Origin: Mycolicibacterium peregrinum
GTDB lineage: Bacteria > Actinomycetota > Actinomycetes > Mycobacteriales > Mycobacteriaceae
DNA: 64,000 nt
NCBI RefSeq assembly: GCF_002102345.1
Contig: NZ_LQPP01000026.1
Location: 186,001 to 250,000 of the forward strand
Direction: 5' to 3'
Below the pieces are notes generated by a model. It ran no database searches, had not been told where the DNA came from, and worked only from the letters and a program-made list of their open reading frames with translations. The position numbers and the translations under genes were made by a program. Positions within the stretch are counted from its first letter, which is position 1. Each line of letters starts with the position of its first letter. This document shows positions 34,611 to 43,143 of the stretch, piece by piece.

Positions 34611-37600
34611 GTGTCTGGGGCCGGGGACGGCGACGCGTTGACTGCTGCCACTCTCTTGTGTGGGGCGTGTGGGGCTCAGGTGGGCGCGACCGCCAGGTTT
34701 TGCAGTGAGTGCGGCGCACCCATCGCGCACGCTGCGCTGTCGGCGGAGTACAAGCAGGTCACGGTGCTGTTCGCCGACGTGGTGCACTCGATGGACATCG
34801 CCGCCGCGGTGGGCGCCGAACGGCTGCGCGAGATCATGACCGAGTTGGTGATTCGATCAGCGGCGGTTGTCCGCCGCTACGGCGGCACCGTCGGCAGTTT
34901 CACGGGCGACGGAATCATGGCGGTGTTCGGGGCACCGATGGCGTTGGAGCATCATGCCGTCCACGCGTGTCTCGCGGCGTTGGGCATCCAGGAGGAAACC
35001 AGGCGGCTTGCCCTCGACATTCAAAGGCTTGACGACGTGGAGTTGTTGCTCCGGGTGGGCCTGAACTCCGGTGAGGTGATTGCGGGTGAGGTGCGTCCCG
35101 GCCCGCTTGGCTACACCGCCATCGGTGAGCAGGTCGGCGTGGCCCAGCGGATGGAATCGGTCGCGCCGCCGGGCGGTGTGATGCTCAGCTCGTCCACCGC
35201 GCGCCTGGTCGAGGGAACTGCAGTTCTCGGCGCGCCTGAGTTGGTATCGATCAAAGGTGCTGATCAACCAGTGCCGGCTCGCCGGCTCACCGGGATGCGT
35301 CGCGACCCTGTCATCAGCCGGGCGGAGTCGACTCTTGTGGGCCGGCGGTCGGAGCTCAGCATGGCGGAAGCGGCACTGAGCCGTGCCGTTGGTGGAGACG
35401 GGGCGGTGCTCGGTGTCGTGGGGCCGCCAGGCATCGGGAAAAGCCTTTTGGTACGCGAGCTTTCGGCCACAGCCCTCGCGCTGGGCGCCGAGGTTTTCAC
35501 GACCTCCTGTGAATCCCACACCAGCCAGGTTCCGTTCCACGCCGTCGCCCGGCTCCTGCGGGCTGCGACGGGCGTGACGGGTCTGGATGCACAGGCCGCG
35601 CGAGTTCGTCTGCGCCAGAACGCTTCTGATGCGGATCCTGAGGACGTGCTGTTGCTCGCCGATCTACTCGGCATTTCCGATCCAGCCATACCTTTGCCTC
35701 GAATAGACCCCGATGCGCGGCGACGGCGACTGACCGCTCTCGTTAAAGCCGCACAGATGGCCCGGGTAACACCGGCGCTGTACATCGTCGAGGACATCCA
35801 TTGGATTGATGAGGTCAGCGAATCGATGCTGACCGAGTTCATCTCGGTGATCGCCCAGACACCCGCGCTGGTGATCGTCACGTACCGCCCGGAGTACGCC
35901 GGAGCGCTTACGCACGTGGATGACGCTCAGACCTTGGTCTTGGAGCCGCTGAGCGATAGCGAAACCGGCACGCTGGTGGCGCAACTGCTGGGGTCGGATC
36001 CCACTGTGACAGCCATGAGCCGAATTATCGTCGAACGGGCCTCTGGAACACCGTTTTTCGCTGAGGAGATGGTGCGGGATCTGGCCGAGCGCGGAGTGCT
36101 GCAGGGTGAGGCCGGCGCGTACCGGTCGACGACCACGGTGGTCGAGGTGACGGTGCCTGCGACCTTGCAGGCGATCATCGGGGCGCGCATCGACCGACTG
36201 GGGCCCGAGGCCAAACGTACGCTTACCGCGGCGGCGGTTGTCGGCTCGCGATTCGGCGTCGAACTGCTGACGACGCTCGGGGTCGAACCGGAGGTCGACG
36301 CTCTCCTCACGGCCCAGCTAGTTGATCAGGTCAGGTTCGCGCATCAACCCGAGTACACCTTCCACCATCCGCTCATTCGTGCGGTGGCGTACGAGTCACA
36401 GCTCAGGTCCGATCGTGCCGAGATGCACCGTCGTGTAGCGGCGGCATTAGAACAACGTGAATCCGCGTCAGTCGATGAGAACGCCGCCTTGATTGCCGAA
36501 CATCGCAAGGCCGCAGGCGATCTGCATGCCGCGTACGGCTGGCACATGCGCGCCGCCACATGGGCGAGGGGGCGGGACATCACCGCAGCACGACTCAGCT
36601 GGGAGCGGGCCCGAACGATCGCCGACGCATTGCCCACCGAGGACCAGAACCGTGCAGCGATGCGCATCGCTCCTCGCGCCATGTTGTGCGCGACCGCCTA
36701 TCGGCTGCGTGCGCACGGCGCCGCCGCCCGTTTCGCTGAGTTGCGAAAGTTGTGTACGGGTGCGGGGGACAAGCCGTCGCTGGCAATCGCCATGGCGGGG
36801 CTGGTTATGGATCACGCCTATCAGGGCCAGATTCGTCAGGCGTCGCAGTTGGCATCGGAAGCCATGGCCCTCATCGAGTCGGTCGGTGACGAGACGTTGA
36901 CGGTAGGGCTGTCCTACCCCGCCATTTACGCCAAGACCGAAAGCGGCGAGTATGCCGACGTGCTGCAATGGTCGCAGAGAGTCGTCGACTTGGCCAGCGG
37001 CGATCCGTTCAAGGGCAATTTCATCTTCGGGTCACCGTTGGCGCTCGCGTTGACCTCGCGGGCGACGGCCCGGTATTGCCTGGGGCTGCCGGGTTGGCGA
37101 CACGACCTGCGTGATGGCATCGGCATGGCACACACTGCCGACCCGTTGACCTACGCCGCGGTCGTCGTGTTGGGCTACTTCCCGGGGATCTCCAATGGCG
37201 TGTTGCGTGCCGATGATCGCGCAGTGCGTGAGAGCGAGGATGCTTTACGGATTGCCGAACGGTCCGGCAATGACATGGCATTGGCCTTCGCTCGGTTCGC
37301 CCTGGGAATTACGTTGGTGCATCGTGGCCTGGCCGTGGATCGTGATCGCGGGCAGGTGCTCCTGGCCGAGGTCAGCGAGGTGTTGGAGCGCCAGAGACAT
37401 AACCTTGCGGAACTTCCGCTCGTCAACGTCTACCTGGGCCGAGAACGGGTTCGCCATGGTGACGCTGACGCGGCGATACCGCAGATGTGCGCTGCCCTCG
37501 ACCAGTTGGCCGACGAAGGACAACTGCCGGCCTGGGGAACTCCGACGTCAGCCGTTGTCGCGGAGGCACTGCTCGATCGTGCGGCGGAGGGCGATCTCGA

Positions 37601-37811
37601 CGTCGCTGAGGCCGTCATCGATCGATTGGCCGCCGCTCCGGCCGACGACGTACTGGTGGTGCGCGACATCTGGCTACTGCGGATACGTGCACTGCTGGCC
37701 AGAGCACGAGGCGACGAGGGTGCCTACCGGGACTATTGGGAGCGCTACTGCACGATGGCAACAGCGCTGGGCTTCGAAGGACATATGGCGCTCGCCGCGG
37801 CGGTGTCATGA
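34611..37811 (+). CDS. Zinc-ribbon / nucleotide-cyclase-homology / ATPase regulator
   Basis: This 1066-residue protein starts at GTG. Order of parts: zinc ribbon (C17-x2-C20 and C31-x2-C34), class III cyclase homology domain (about 47-205), an AAA-type NTPase with P-loop GPPGIGKS at 271-278 and Walker B-like LYIVEDIHWID, then a long helical TPR-like part to the end. The metal aspartates D56 and D100 are present, but the usual substrate Lys is Ser96 and the transition-state Asn is Gly176 (R180 is kept), so cyclase activity is doubtful. It resembles mycobacterial Rv1358/Rv2488c relatives but has no LuxR-type C-terminus. It is probably a nucleotide-sensing signalling protein. Confidence 0.85.
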   Translation: MSGAGDGDALTAATLLCGACGAQVGATARFCSECGAPIAHAALSAEYKQVTVLFADVVHSMDIAAAVGAERLREIMTELVIRSAAVVRRYGGTVGSFTGDGIMAVFGAPMALEHHAVHACLAALGIQEETRRLALDIQRLDDVELLLRVGLNSGEVIAGEVRPGPLGYTAIGEQVGVAQRMESVAPPGGVMLSSSTARLVEGTAVLGAPELVSIKGADQPVPARRLTGMRRDPVISRAESTLVGRRSELSMAEAALSRAVGGDGAVLGVVGPPGIGKSLLVRELSATALALGAEVFTTSCESHTSQVPFHAVARLLRAATGVTGLDAQAARVRLRQNASDADPEDVLLLADLLGISDPAIPLPRIDPDARRRRLTALVKAAQMARVTPALYIVEDIHWIDEVSESMLTEFISVIAQTPALVIVTYRPEYAGALTHVDDAQTLVLEPLSDSETGTLVAQLLGSDPTVTAMSRIIVERASGTPFFAEEMVRDLAERGVLQGEAGAYRSTTTVVEVTVPATLQAIIGARIDRLGPEAKRTLTAAAVVGSRFGVELLTTLGVEPEVDALLTAQLVDQVRFAHQPEYTFHHPLIRAVAYESQLRSDRAEMHRRVAAALEQRESASVDENAALIAEHRKAAGDLHAAYGWHMRAATWARGRDITAARLSWERARTIADALPTEDQNRAAMRIAPRAMLCATAYRLRAHGAAARFAELRKLCTGAGDKPSLAIAMAGLVMDHAYQGQIRQASQLASEAMALIESVGDETLTVGLSYPAIYAKTESGEYADVLQWSQRVVDLASGDPFKGNFIFGSPLALALTSRATARYCLGLPGWRHDLRDGIGMAHTADPLTYAAVVVLGYFPGISNGVLRADDRAVRESEDALRIAERSGNDMALAFARFALGITLVHRGLAVDRDRGQVLLAEVSEVLERQRHNLAELPLVNVYLGRERVRHGDADAAIPQMCAALDQLADEGQLPAWGTPTSAVVAEALLDRAAEGDLDVAEAVIDRLAAAPADDVLVVRDIWLLRIRALLARARGDEGAYRDYWERYCTMATALGFEGHMALAAAVS

Positions 37812-37818
37812 TGTGCAT

Positions 37819-38961
37819 TCACACCGTGGGTCGCCAGAACCCCTGAAAGCCCTGCCCGGCATTCGTCGTTCGAACGGGCGATAGTTTGACGGGGTCGCCT
37901 GCCTCGATCATCGTGTTTTCGCCGACGATCATGGCGACATGGCCATCCCATACCGCCAGGTCACCCGGGCGCAGGGTCCCCGCCGAGACCGCTTTGCCGA
38001 TGTCCTGCTCCTGGGCCAGCCGCGGAATGTCCAGCCCGGCTTCGTGATAGGCCCATTGAGTGAGCCCGCTGCAGTCCAGGCCGACGCCCGGTGTGGTGCC
38101 ACCCCACCGGTACGGGACCCCGAGTTGGGTCAGCGCATGCCGCACGGCGCTGGCTGCCACGGCATTGGGCGCCACCGCGGTACTGCCGTCGGGCAGTCGC
38201 ACCGCCACGCCGTCGCCGAACATCCCCGGGTCACGGAGCCCGACCGGCGTTTCGAAGCGATCGGCACCCGATGCCGCCGGTAGATCTGCGGCTCCACCCC
38301 AGCCGCCCAGCGGTGCGCCTCCCGACAACCCCGCCCCGGAGAACCCGGCGCTTGGCAATCCCGTTCCTGGAAGCCCGGCCCCTGGGAATCCCGACGCTGG
38401 GAATCCCGACGACGTCGGGGCGGCGGCCGGGAGCCCCGAGCTGGCCGCGAGCCCCGACGAGCCCGCATGCATCCCGGCGGTGACCGCACCGGCCTGACCG
38501 TCCAGTTCGGCACGTAGTTCGTCGACGACGGCCGACGCCTCAGCGACCGCGCGCCGTGCCTCGGCCTGCAGCTCCTGAGCCACGCCGGGCTCGTCGACAT
38601 GGGGGATCAGCACCGCGGCGCGATCCTCGAAGCGGTCGATGATGGCTTGCAGTCGCGACCTCGCCTCAGTCACGGCTGAGCCCGCACGCCGGGCAGCATT
38701 GCTCAGTACCTGCGCCTGCGTGGCCAGATCGGTCACCTGCGCCGCGGTGCCCGCGGCGAAGTCGGCGGCCGCTGTTGCCGCCGTACCTGACCAGTCGGCG
38801 GCGCGTTCCCACGATCGTCCGAGTGCCGCGGCGATATCCGAAAGGGTGGAATGGGCCGCGTCCAGCGCCGTCACGGTGGGCCCGGTCTCCGGCCGGCCAC
38901 TGCCCACGAGGTCACGCAACGCATAAAGCGGCATGGCCAGCGCGGCGGCGGACGCGGGCAC
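37819..38961 (-). CDS. NlpC/P60 peptidoglycan hydrolase with WXG100-like N-terminus
   Basis: The 380-residue protein ends in an NlpC/P60 domain (about 270-380): catalytic Cys in LDCSGLTQWAYHEAG and His in WDGHVAMIVGE, a D,L-endopeptidase fold cutting peptidoglycan stem peptides. The first 170 residues are helical and Ala-rich with a central SWERAADWSG, like an ESX-substrate-type bundle, and a Gly/Pro repeat linker follows (about 170-225). No signal peptide is visible. The EspC-like gene is directly upstream, only 2 nt away, which suggests export by a type VII system. GTG start. Confidence 0.85.
   Translation of the reverse strand: MPASAAALAMPLYALRDLVGSGRPETGPTVTALDAAHSTLSDIAAALGRSWERAADWSGTAATAAADFAAGTAAQVTDLATQAQVLSNAARRAGSAVTEARSRLQAIIDRFEDRAAVLIPHVDEPGVAQELQAEARRAVAEASAVVDELRAELDGQAGAVTAGMHAGSSGLAASSGLPAAAPTSSGFPASGFPGAGLPGTGLPSAGFSGAGLSGGAPLGGWGGAADLPAASGADRFETPVGLRDPGMFGDGVAVRLPDGSTAVAPNAVAASAVRHALTQLGVPYRWGGTTPGVGLDCSGLTQWAYHEAGLDIPRLAQEQDIGKAVSAGTLRPGDLAVWDGHVAMIVGENTMIEAGDPVKLSPVRTTNAGQGFQGFWRPTV
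38300..38460. repeat. Short tandem-like repeats encoding a Gly/Pro linker
   Basis: Within the NlpC/P60 gene, units of about 15 nt (plus-strand GGGAATCCCGAC-like) repeat with variation and encode a series of G-F/L-P-x-x-G units. This is a flexible linker and a possible site of length variation between strains. Confidence 0.6.
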
Positions 38962-38963
38962 GG

Positions 38964-39269
38964 CTATACCCGCGGCAACAGTGCAGCCGCCCGCTGACCA
39001 GCGGCGTCGTAGCCGGCCGCAGTGTCCCCGGCGCTGACGGCGCCCGCGTCGGCCCGGGTACTCAGCGCCGCCACCGCGTCGATGTGGGCGCTGACGGATG
39101 CGGCGAACGCGGCCACGAACCGTTCGCCGATCGGGCCGAGGGCGCCTGCCGGTGACGGCATCGACCGCAGGGTTGCGGCTACCGCGCTGAGATCGGCTGC
39201 GTGTGCGTCGAAGGCGCCGCCGAGGGCGTGGATGCCCGGCAGGTCGGCGCGCAGGGAGTCGGCGGTCAT
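38964..39269 (-). CDS. EspC-like type VII secretion-associated protein
   Basis: The 101-residue helical protein (MTADSLRADLPGIHALGGAF, then a second helix pair ending AAGYDAAGQRAAALLPRV) has the size and pattern of the EspC/PF10824 group linked to type VII secretion. It lacks a signal peptide. It lies 2 nt before the NlpC/P60 gene and so forms a pair with it. The start at 39269 was taken because upstream codons of the longer frame belong to non-coding DNA and to the antisense of the SDR gene. The gap 39270-39457 shows nothing recognisable. Confidence 0.75.
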   Translation of the reverse strand: MTADSLRADLPGIHALGGAFDAHAADLSAVAATLRSMPSPAGALGPIGERFVAAFAASVSAHIDAVAALSTRADAGAVSAGDTAAGYDAAGQRAAALLPRV

Positions 39270-39457
39270 GTGGTTAGGACGTCGGCCGCCGTTGATCGGT
39301 TCCGTGTGATTCGCGCCGCGTTCGCGTGGTCGCTGCTTGGCGCGTCGTTTCCCACGCCAGGGCTGTTGGTGCGCCGGGATCACCGCCCTGGTGTAGAAAT
39401 CGGCGCACGCTCGCACGCCTGCCCGCCCCGGCGCAGCACCCGAAGCCGACCCGACAC

Positions 39458-40195
39458 TCAGATGGCGGTACCACCGCCGTCGGCATGCAACACCGAGCCG
39501 GTGATGAAGGCCGCCCGCGGCGAACTCAGGAACAGCACCGCGTGGGCGATCTCCTCCGGGGTGGCCGTGCGTCCCAGGGGCAGGGCGCGGCCGAGTTCCT
39601 CGTTGGTGTCGCCCCATTGGGCCGCGACGCCTTCGGTGCGGGTGGGCCCCGGCGCGACACTGTTGACTCGCACACCGCCGGAACCGAATTCGGCGGCCCA
39701 GGTGCGGGTCAGCGATTCGACGGCGGCCTTGGAAGCGCTGTAGGTCGAGGCGCCGGGCACCCCCTTGGACGCGACCATCGAGGTGACGTTGACGATGCTG
39801 CCGCGGCCGCGTTCGAGCATGCCGCCCACCAGCTGTGCGACGAGGAAATAGGTGCCCCGCACGTTGGTGTCGAAAGTCCGCTCGAAGGAGGCGACATCCT
39901 GTTCGACGGTGAGCGCTCCGGGGAACGCCGCGGCGTTGTTGACCAAGATGTCGAGCTCGCCGCATTGTTGCGCCAGCGATCGCACCGAGTCCAGGTCTGC
40001 GAGGTCGGCGCTGACGAACCGGACGTCCCCACCGAGCGCGGCCGCGGCGTCGCGCCCCCGTTGTTCATCTCTGCCGGTGATGGTCACCGCTGCGCCGGCC
40101 CGGGCCAGCAGGTCGGCACAGGCCAAGCCGATGCCCGCGGTGCCGCCGGTCACCAGTGCGCGATAGCCGTTGAGTTCTGTCGATCCCGATTCCAT
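39458..40195 (-). CDS. Short-chain dehydrogenase/reductase
   Basis: This classical SDR of 245 residues has the cofactor motif TGGTAGIG, the NNAA structural motif and the active-site Ser with Tyr-x-x-x-Lys (YSASKAAVESL). It uses NAD(P)(H) on an unknown hydroxyl or carbonyl substrate. The ATG at 40195 follows GAGAGGAC and lies 19 nt after the ECF sigma factor gene, so the two are probably one transcript. An earlier ATG at 40225 would overlap the sigma gene. Confidence 0.9.
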   Translation of the reverse strand: MESGSTELNGYRALVTGGTAGIGLACADLLARAGAAVTITGRDEQRGRDAAAALGGDVRFVSADLADLDSVRSLAQQCGELDILVNNAAAFPGALTVEQDVASFERTFDTNVRGTYFLVAQLVGGMLERGRGSIVNVTSMVASKGVPGASTYSASKAAVESLTRTWAAEFGSGGVRVNSVAPGPTRTEGVAAQWGDTNEELGRALPLGRTATPEEIAHAVLFLSSPRAAFITGSVLHADGGGTAI

Positions 40196-40214
40196 GATGT
40201 CCTCTCGTTGTTCG

Positions 40215-40850
40215 TCACGCGACATTGCGGCCGTCGCGTTCGTGGGTGATCCAGCGGTCGTCGGCGACGTCGGCGAGCGCGGCCCGCAGGCGTTCGCGGC
40301 TGCGCGCGATGCGGGACATGACGGTTCCCAGGGGGATTCCCATGCGTGCGGCGACCTCGGCATATGTGCAGCCCTCGATGTCGGCGTAGTACAACACCGT
40401 TCGGAAAGCCTCGGGCAGCGTCTGCACCGCATCACGGATCCGGTCGTCGCAGAACAGGTCGAGGGCGAGGTCCTCGGCGGAGCGCTGGATGGTCGTGGAA
40501 TGGGTTGCGCTGCCGAACATGTCGCTGTCGGTGAAGTCGGGGACGGCGAATGTGTCGGGACGACGCTGCTTCATGCGGTGCATGCTGATCCACCGGTTGT
40601 GCAGGATGCGGAACAGCCAGGCACGGAGATTGGTGCCCGGTTCGAACCGGTGGAAGCCGGTGTAGGCATTCATCAGTGTGTCCTGAACCAGGTCCTCGGC
40701 GTCGGCCTGGCTGTGCGTCAGGCGCCGCGCGGTGCGCAGCAGCACGGAGTGAAATGGCATGGCGTCGCGGACGAACCGGGCCGCCAGCTGCGCGTCGGAG
40801 TCGGCCACTGACGTGATATCGGATGACGGGGCGGTTACGACTCTCGTCAT
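40215..40850 (-). CDS. ECF sigma factor, SigH-like
   Basis: This 211-residue ECF sigma factor has sigma2 (about 25-95, ADAEDLVQDTLMNAYTGFHRF and GTNLRAWLFRILHNRWIS, each in family order) and sigma4 (about 140-200, LPEAFRTVLYYADIEGCTY then GIPLGTVMSRIARSRERLR). It resembles the SigH/SigE group, of which fast-growing mycobacteria carry several paralogues. No anti-sigma (ZAS) gene is next to it; an SDR gene follows. The ATG at 40850 is preferred; the longer frame to 41033 overlaps the upp start. Confidence 0.9.
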   Translation of the reverse strand: MTRVVTAPSSDITSVADSDAQLAARFVRDAMPFHSVLLRTARRLTHSQADAEDLVQDTLMNAYTGFHRFEPGTNLRAWLFRILHNRWISMHRMKQRRPDTFAVPDFTDSDMFGSATHSTTIQRSAEDLALDLFCDDRIRDAVQTLPEAFRTVLYYADIEGCTYAEVAARMGIPLGTVMSRIARSRERLRAALADVADDRWITHERDGRNVA

Positions 40851-40997
40851 GATCAGAACTCCAGCGTTTGAGAACAAGAACGAACGTGTCCTCAGCCTGA
40901 TTCGCGAAAGCTCGTGGCGGACCCTTGAGAATCCGTGGTCCTCGTAGTCCGTGGGGGTGGACACCGGATAGACATGCACGCCGACGGCGCCGACCGT

Positions 40998-41003
40998 TAA
41001 GGT
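40998..41003 (+). promoter_or_regulatory. Leaderless -10 box of upp
   Basis: TAAGGT lies 6 nt before the ATG at 41010, with no Shine-Dalgarno in between. Confidence 0.5.
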
Positions 41004-41009
41004 CAGCGC

Positions 41010-41633
41010 ATGGATGTGCGCGTCGTCGACCACCCCCTGGCCGCCGCGCGGCTGACCACCCTGCGGGACGAGCGGACCGACAACGCAGGGTTCCGTGCGG
41101 CGCTGCGTGATCTGACGATGATGCTGGTGTACGAGGCGACCCGGGACGCGCCCTGCGAGCAGATCGCGGTGCGGACCCCGGTGACCGATACCACCGGATC
41201 GCGGTTGGCCAATCCGCCGCTGCTGGTGCCGGTGCTACGGGCCGGGCTCGGGATGGTCGACCAGGCGCACGCCCTGATCCCGGAGGCGCAGGTCGGGTTC
41301 GTCGGCATGGCGCGCGACGAGTCGACGCACCAGCCCACGCCCTACCTGGCGTCGCTGCCCGACGACCTGAGTACGCGGTCGGTGTTCGTGCTCGACCCGA
41401 TGCTGGCGACGGGCGGATCGATGGCGTACACCCTCAACCTGCTGAAAGAGCGCAACGCCGACGACATCACCGCGGTGTGTGTGGTGTGTGCGCCGCAGGG
41501 CATCGCGGCGCTGGAGAAGGTCGCCCCCGAGATCCGGTTGATCACCGCGACCATCGACGACGGCCTCAACGAGATCGCCTACATCGTCCCCGGGCTCGGC
41601 GACGCCGGGGACCGTCAGTTCGGCCCGCGCTAA
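41010..41633 (+). CDS. upp: Uracil phosphoribosyltransferase
   Basis: This 207-residue type I phosphoribosyltransferase makes UMP from uracil and PRPP. The PRPP loop is [14 protein letters not shown], the N-terminal substrate part reads [20 protein letters not shown], and the uracil-binding end is [16 protein letters not shown]. It takes up the uracil released by nucleoside breakdown. It converges on the following membrane-protein gene with a 4-nt overlap of stop codons. Homologous to Rv3309c. Confidence 0.96.
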   Translation: MDVRVVDHPLAAARLTTLRDERTDNAGFRAALRDLTMMLVYEATRDAPCEQIAVRTPVTDTTGSRLANPPLLVPVLRAGLGMVDQAHALIPEAQVGFVGMARDESTHQPTPYLASLPDDLSTRSVFVLDPMLATGGSMAYTLNLLKERNADDITAVCVVCAPQGIAALEKVAPEIRLITATIDDGLNEIAYIVPGLGDAGDRQFGPR

Positions 41634-43132
41634 GGCCGCTGAGGCTCGGTCGCCGTCAGGTACGGCCGGGACAACACCAGCGCCGCCGCGGTGGCCAGCA
41701 TGAGCACATACACCGGCAGCAGATGGATGAACGTCGTGTACCCGATCGCGTAGTGCACGGCCAGCGCAGGCAACGTGCCCGTCACGAACCCGATCAACAA
41801 CGACCACCACACCCAGCGCTCGCCGCGGCGAAATCCCCACAGCGCGATCAACGCGATCGCCAGCCCGGAACCGATCAGAGCCCCACCGAATCCGGCCCGG
41901 TCGTGGGCGATGAAGCCGAGCAGTTGCGGGTCGGCGGCCCGCAGCGTCGCGCCGTGGGTGTGCAGATAGCCCAGGTCAGTGCTGACGAACACGTCGGTCA
42001 GCCCGACGAACGAGATGGTCGCCCCGGCGACGGCGAGTCCGGCGCCGAGGCCGATGAACAGCAACTGTCCCCACAACGCGCGCCGGCGCTGTGTTTCCGG
42101 ACCGTCCGGCAGCGACCGCCATTGTGGCGGGTCTGGTTTGTTCCAGACGGCGGCCAGCAGCATCGGAAACAGCGTCACCACCACCAGCGTGTGCAGGGGA
42201 TCGACGAACCCTGTCCCGACGAAGTAGAACAGCGTGAGGAACGCGACGAGGCCCGAGATGAGCAGGGCCGTGCGTGCCCATGCCAAGCCGCGCCTGATGC
42301 CGCCCCAGGACAGTCCGGCGTACAGCGCGCCGAGGCCGATCATGTTGCCCGCCATGCTGATCCGGTCATGCTGGATGAAATGCACCAGGTTGTCGTTGAT
42401 CTGGCGCAGGTCATTCACCTCGAGGCCGAGATAGGAACGGTCATAACTGAGCAACACCGGACCGAGCGTGATGGCGCCGGCCCCGACACCCGCCACCATC
42501 AAACCGAGTCCGGCCAGCACGCCCCACAGCCAGCCCGGCCAGCGAAGCGGGTTGAGCCCGGCATCGGCCAGTCGCGGCGGGGGCGACGTCGGCGAGGCCG
42601 CCTCGATCACGCGGTTGAACCAACCTGGCCCGGTCGCGAGCAGCACGCTCGGCCGGGCCAGCACGATGGCGTCCGGATCCCGCAGCGCCGCAACGGCGGC
42701 CGTGACGTCAGGATCAGACAGGTAGCGATCCTCACCGGCTGCACCGACGACCACCTCGTCGACGTCAGCGGCGAGCAGGTCGGCGACTTCGGCGGAATCG
42801 ACCCTCGCGACGACACGGCAGCGCCGGCCCGTGGCGGCCCGACGTACGGTTTCGACGTCGGCCGCGGCCACCGGCGCGATCTCGATGATGCTGGCACCCT
42901 GGACCGGCAACACCAATACAGCGTCGCGCGCCACCGACGGCGGGACCATCGCACCGAAGCGGCCTATCCACTCCGTGGGAACCGGGGGGTGATCGAAAAC
43001 CCTTGGGATCCAGCGGTACCCGCCCGCCTCGACCAGCGTGGCCAGAAACCGCAGTGCCCAGCGCTGGGTGCGATGTTCCCCGATGACGGCGGACGCGATG
43101 GGGCGAAGCGGTTGATAGGTCCAGTCCGGCAT
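41630..43132 (-). CDS. Membrane protein with soluble N-terminal domain, unknown function
   Basis: The 500-residue protein begins with a soluble domain of about 185 residues ([43 protein letters not shown]) that has a faint look of a dihydroorotate-dehydrogenase/TIM-barrel fragment but no recognisable catalytic site. It is followed by about eight membrane spans (200-490). The loop between spans has [20 protein letters not shown] and its later echo [19 protein letters not shown], suggesting an internally duplicated four-helix unit. I cannot assign a function. The gene lies 11 nt downstream of pmmB on the same strand. Confidence 0.8.
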   Translation of the reverse strand: MPDWTYQPLRPIASAVIGEHRTQRWALRFLATLVEAGGYRWIPRVFDHPPVPTEWIGRFGAMVPPSVARDAVLVLPVQGASIIEIAPVAAADVETVRRAATGRRCRVVARVDSAEVADLLAADVDEVVVGAAGEDRYLSDPDVTAAVAALRDPDAIVLARPSVLLATGPGWFNRVIEAASPTSPPPRLADAGLNPLRWPGWLWGVLAGLGLMVAGVGAGAITLGPVLLSYDRSYLGLEVNDLRQINDNLVHFIQHDRISMAGNMIGLGALYAGLSWGGIRRGLAWARTALLISGLVAFLTLFYFVGTGFVDPLHTLVVVTLFPMLLAAVWNKPDPPQWRSLPDGPETQRRRALWGQLLFIGLGAGLAVAGATISFVGLTDVFVSTDLGYLHTHGATLRAADPQLLGFIAHDRAGFGGALIGSGLAIALIALWGFRRGERWVWWSLLIGFVTGTLPALAVHYAIGYTTFIHLLPVYVLMLATAAALVLSRPYLTATEPQRP

Positions 43133-43143
43133 TATGTTTCCGG

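Noticed and set aside
38300..38460. CRISPR or satellite repeat
   Set aside because: Units are degenerate, in frame and encode a Gly/Pro linker inside a protein; no spacers.
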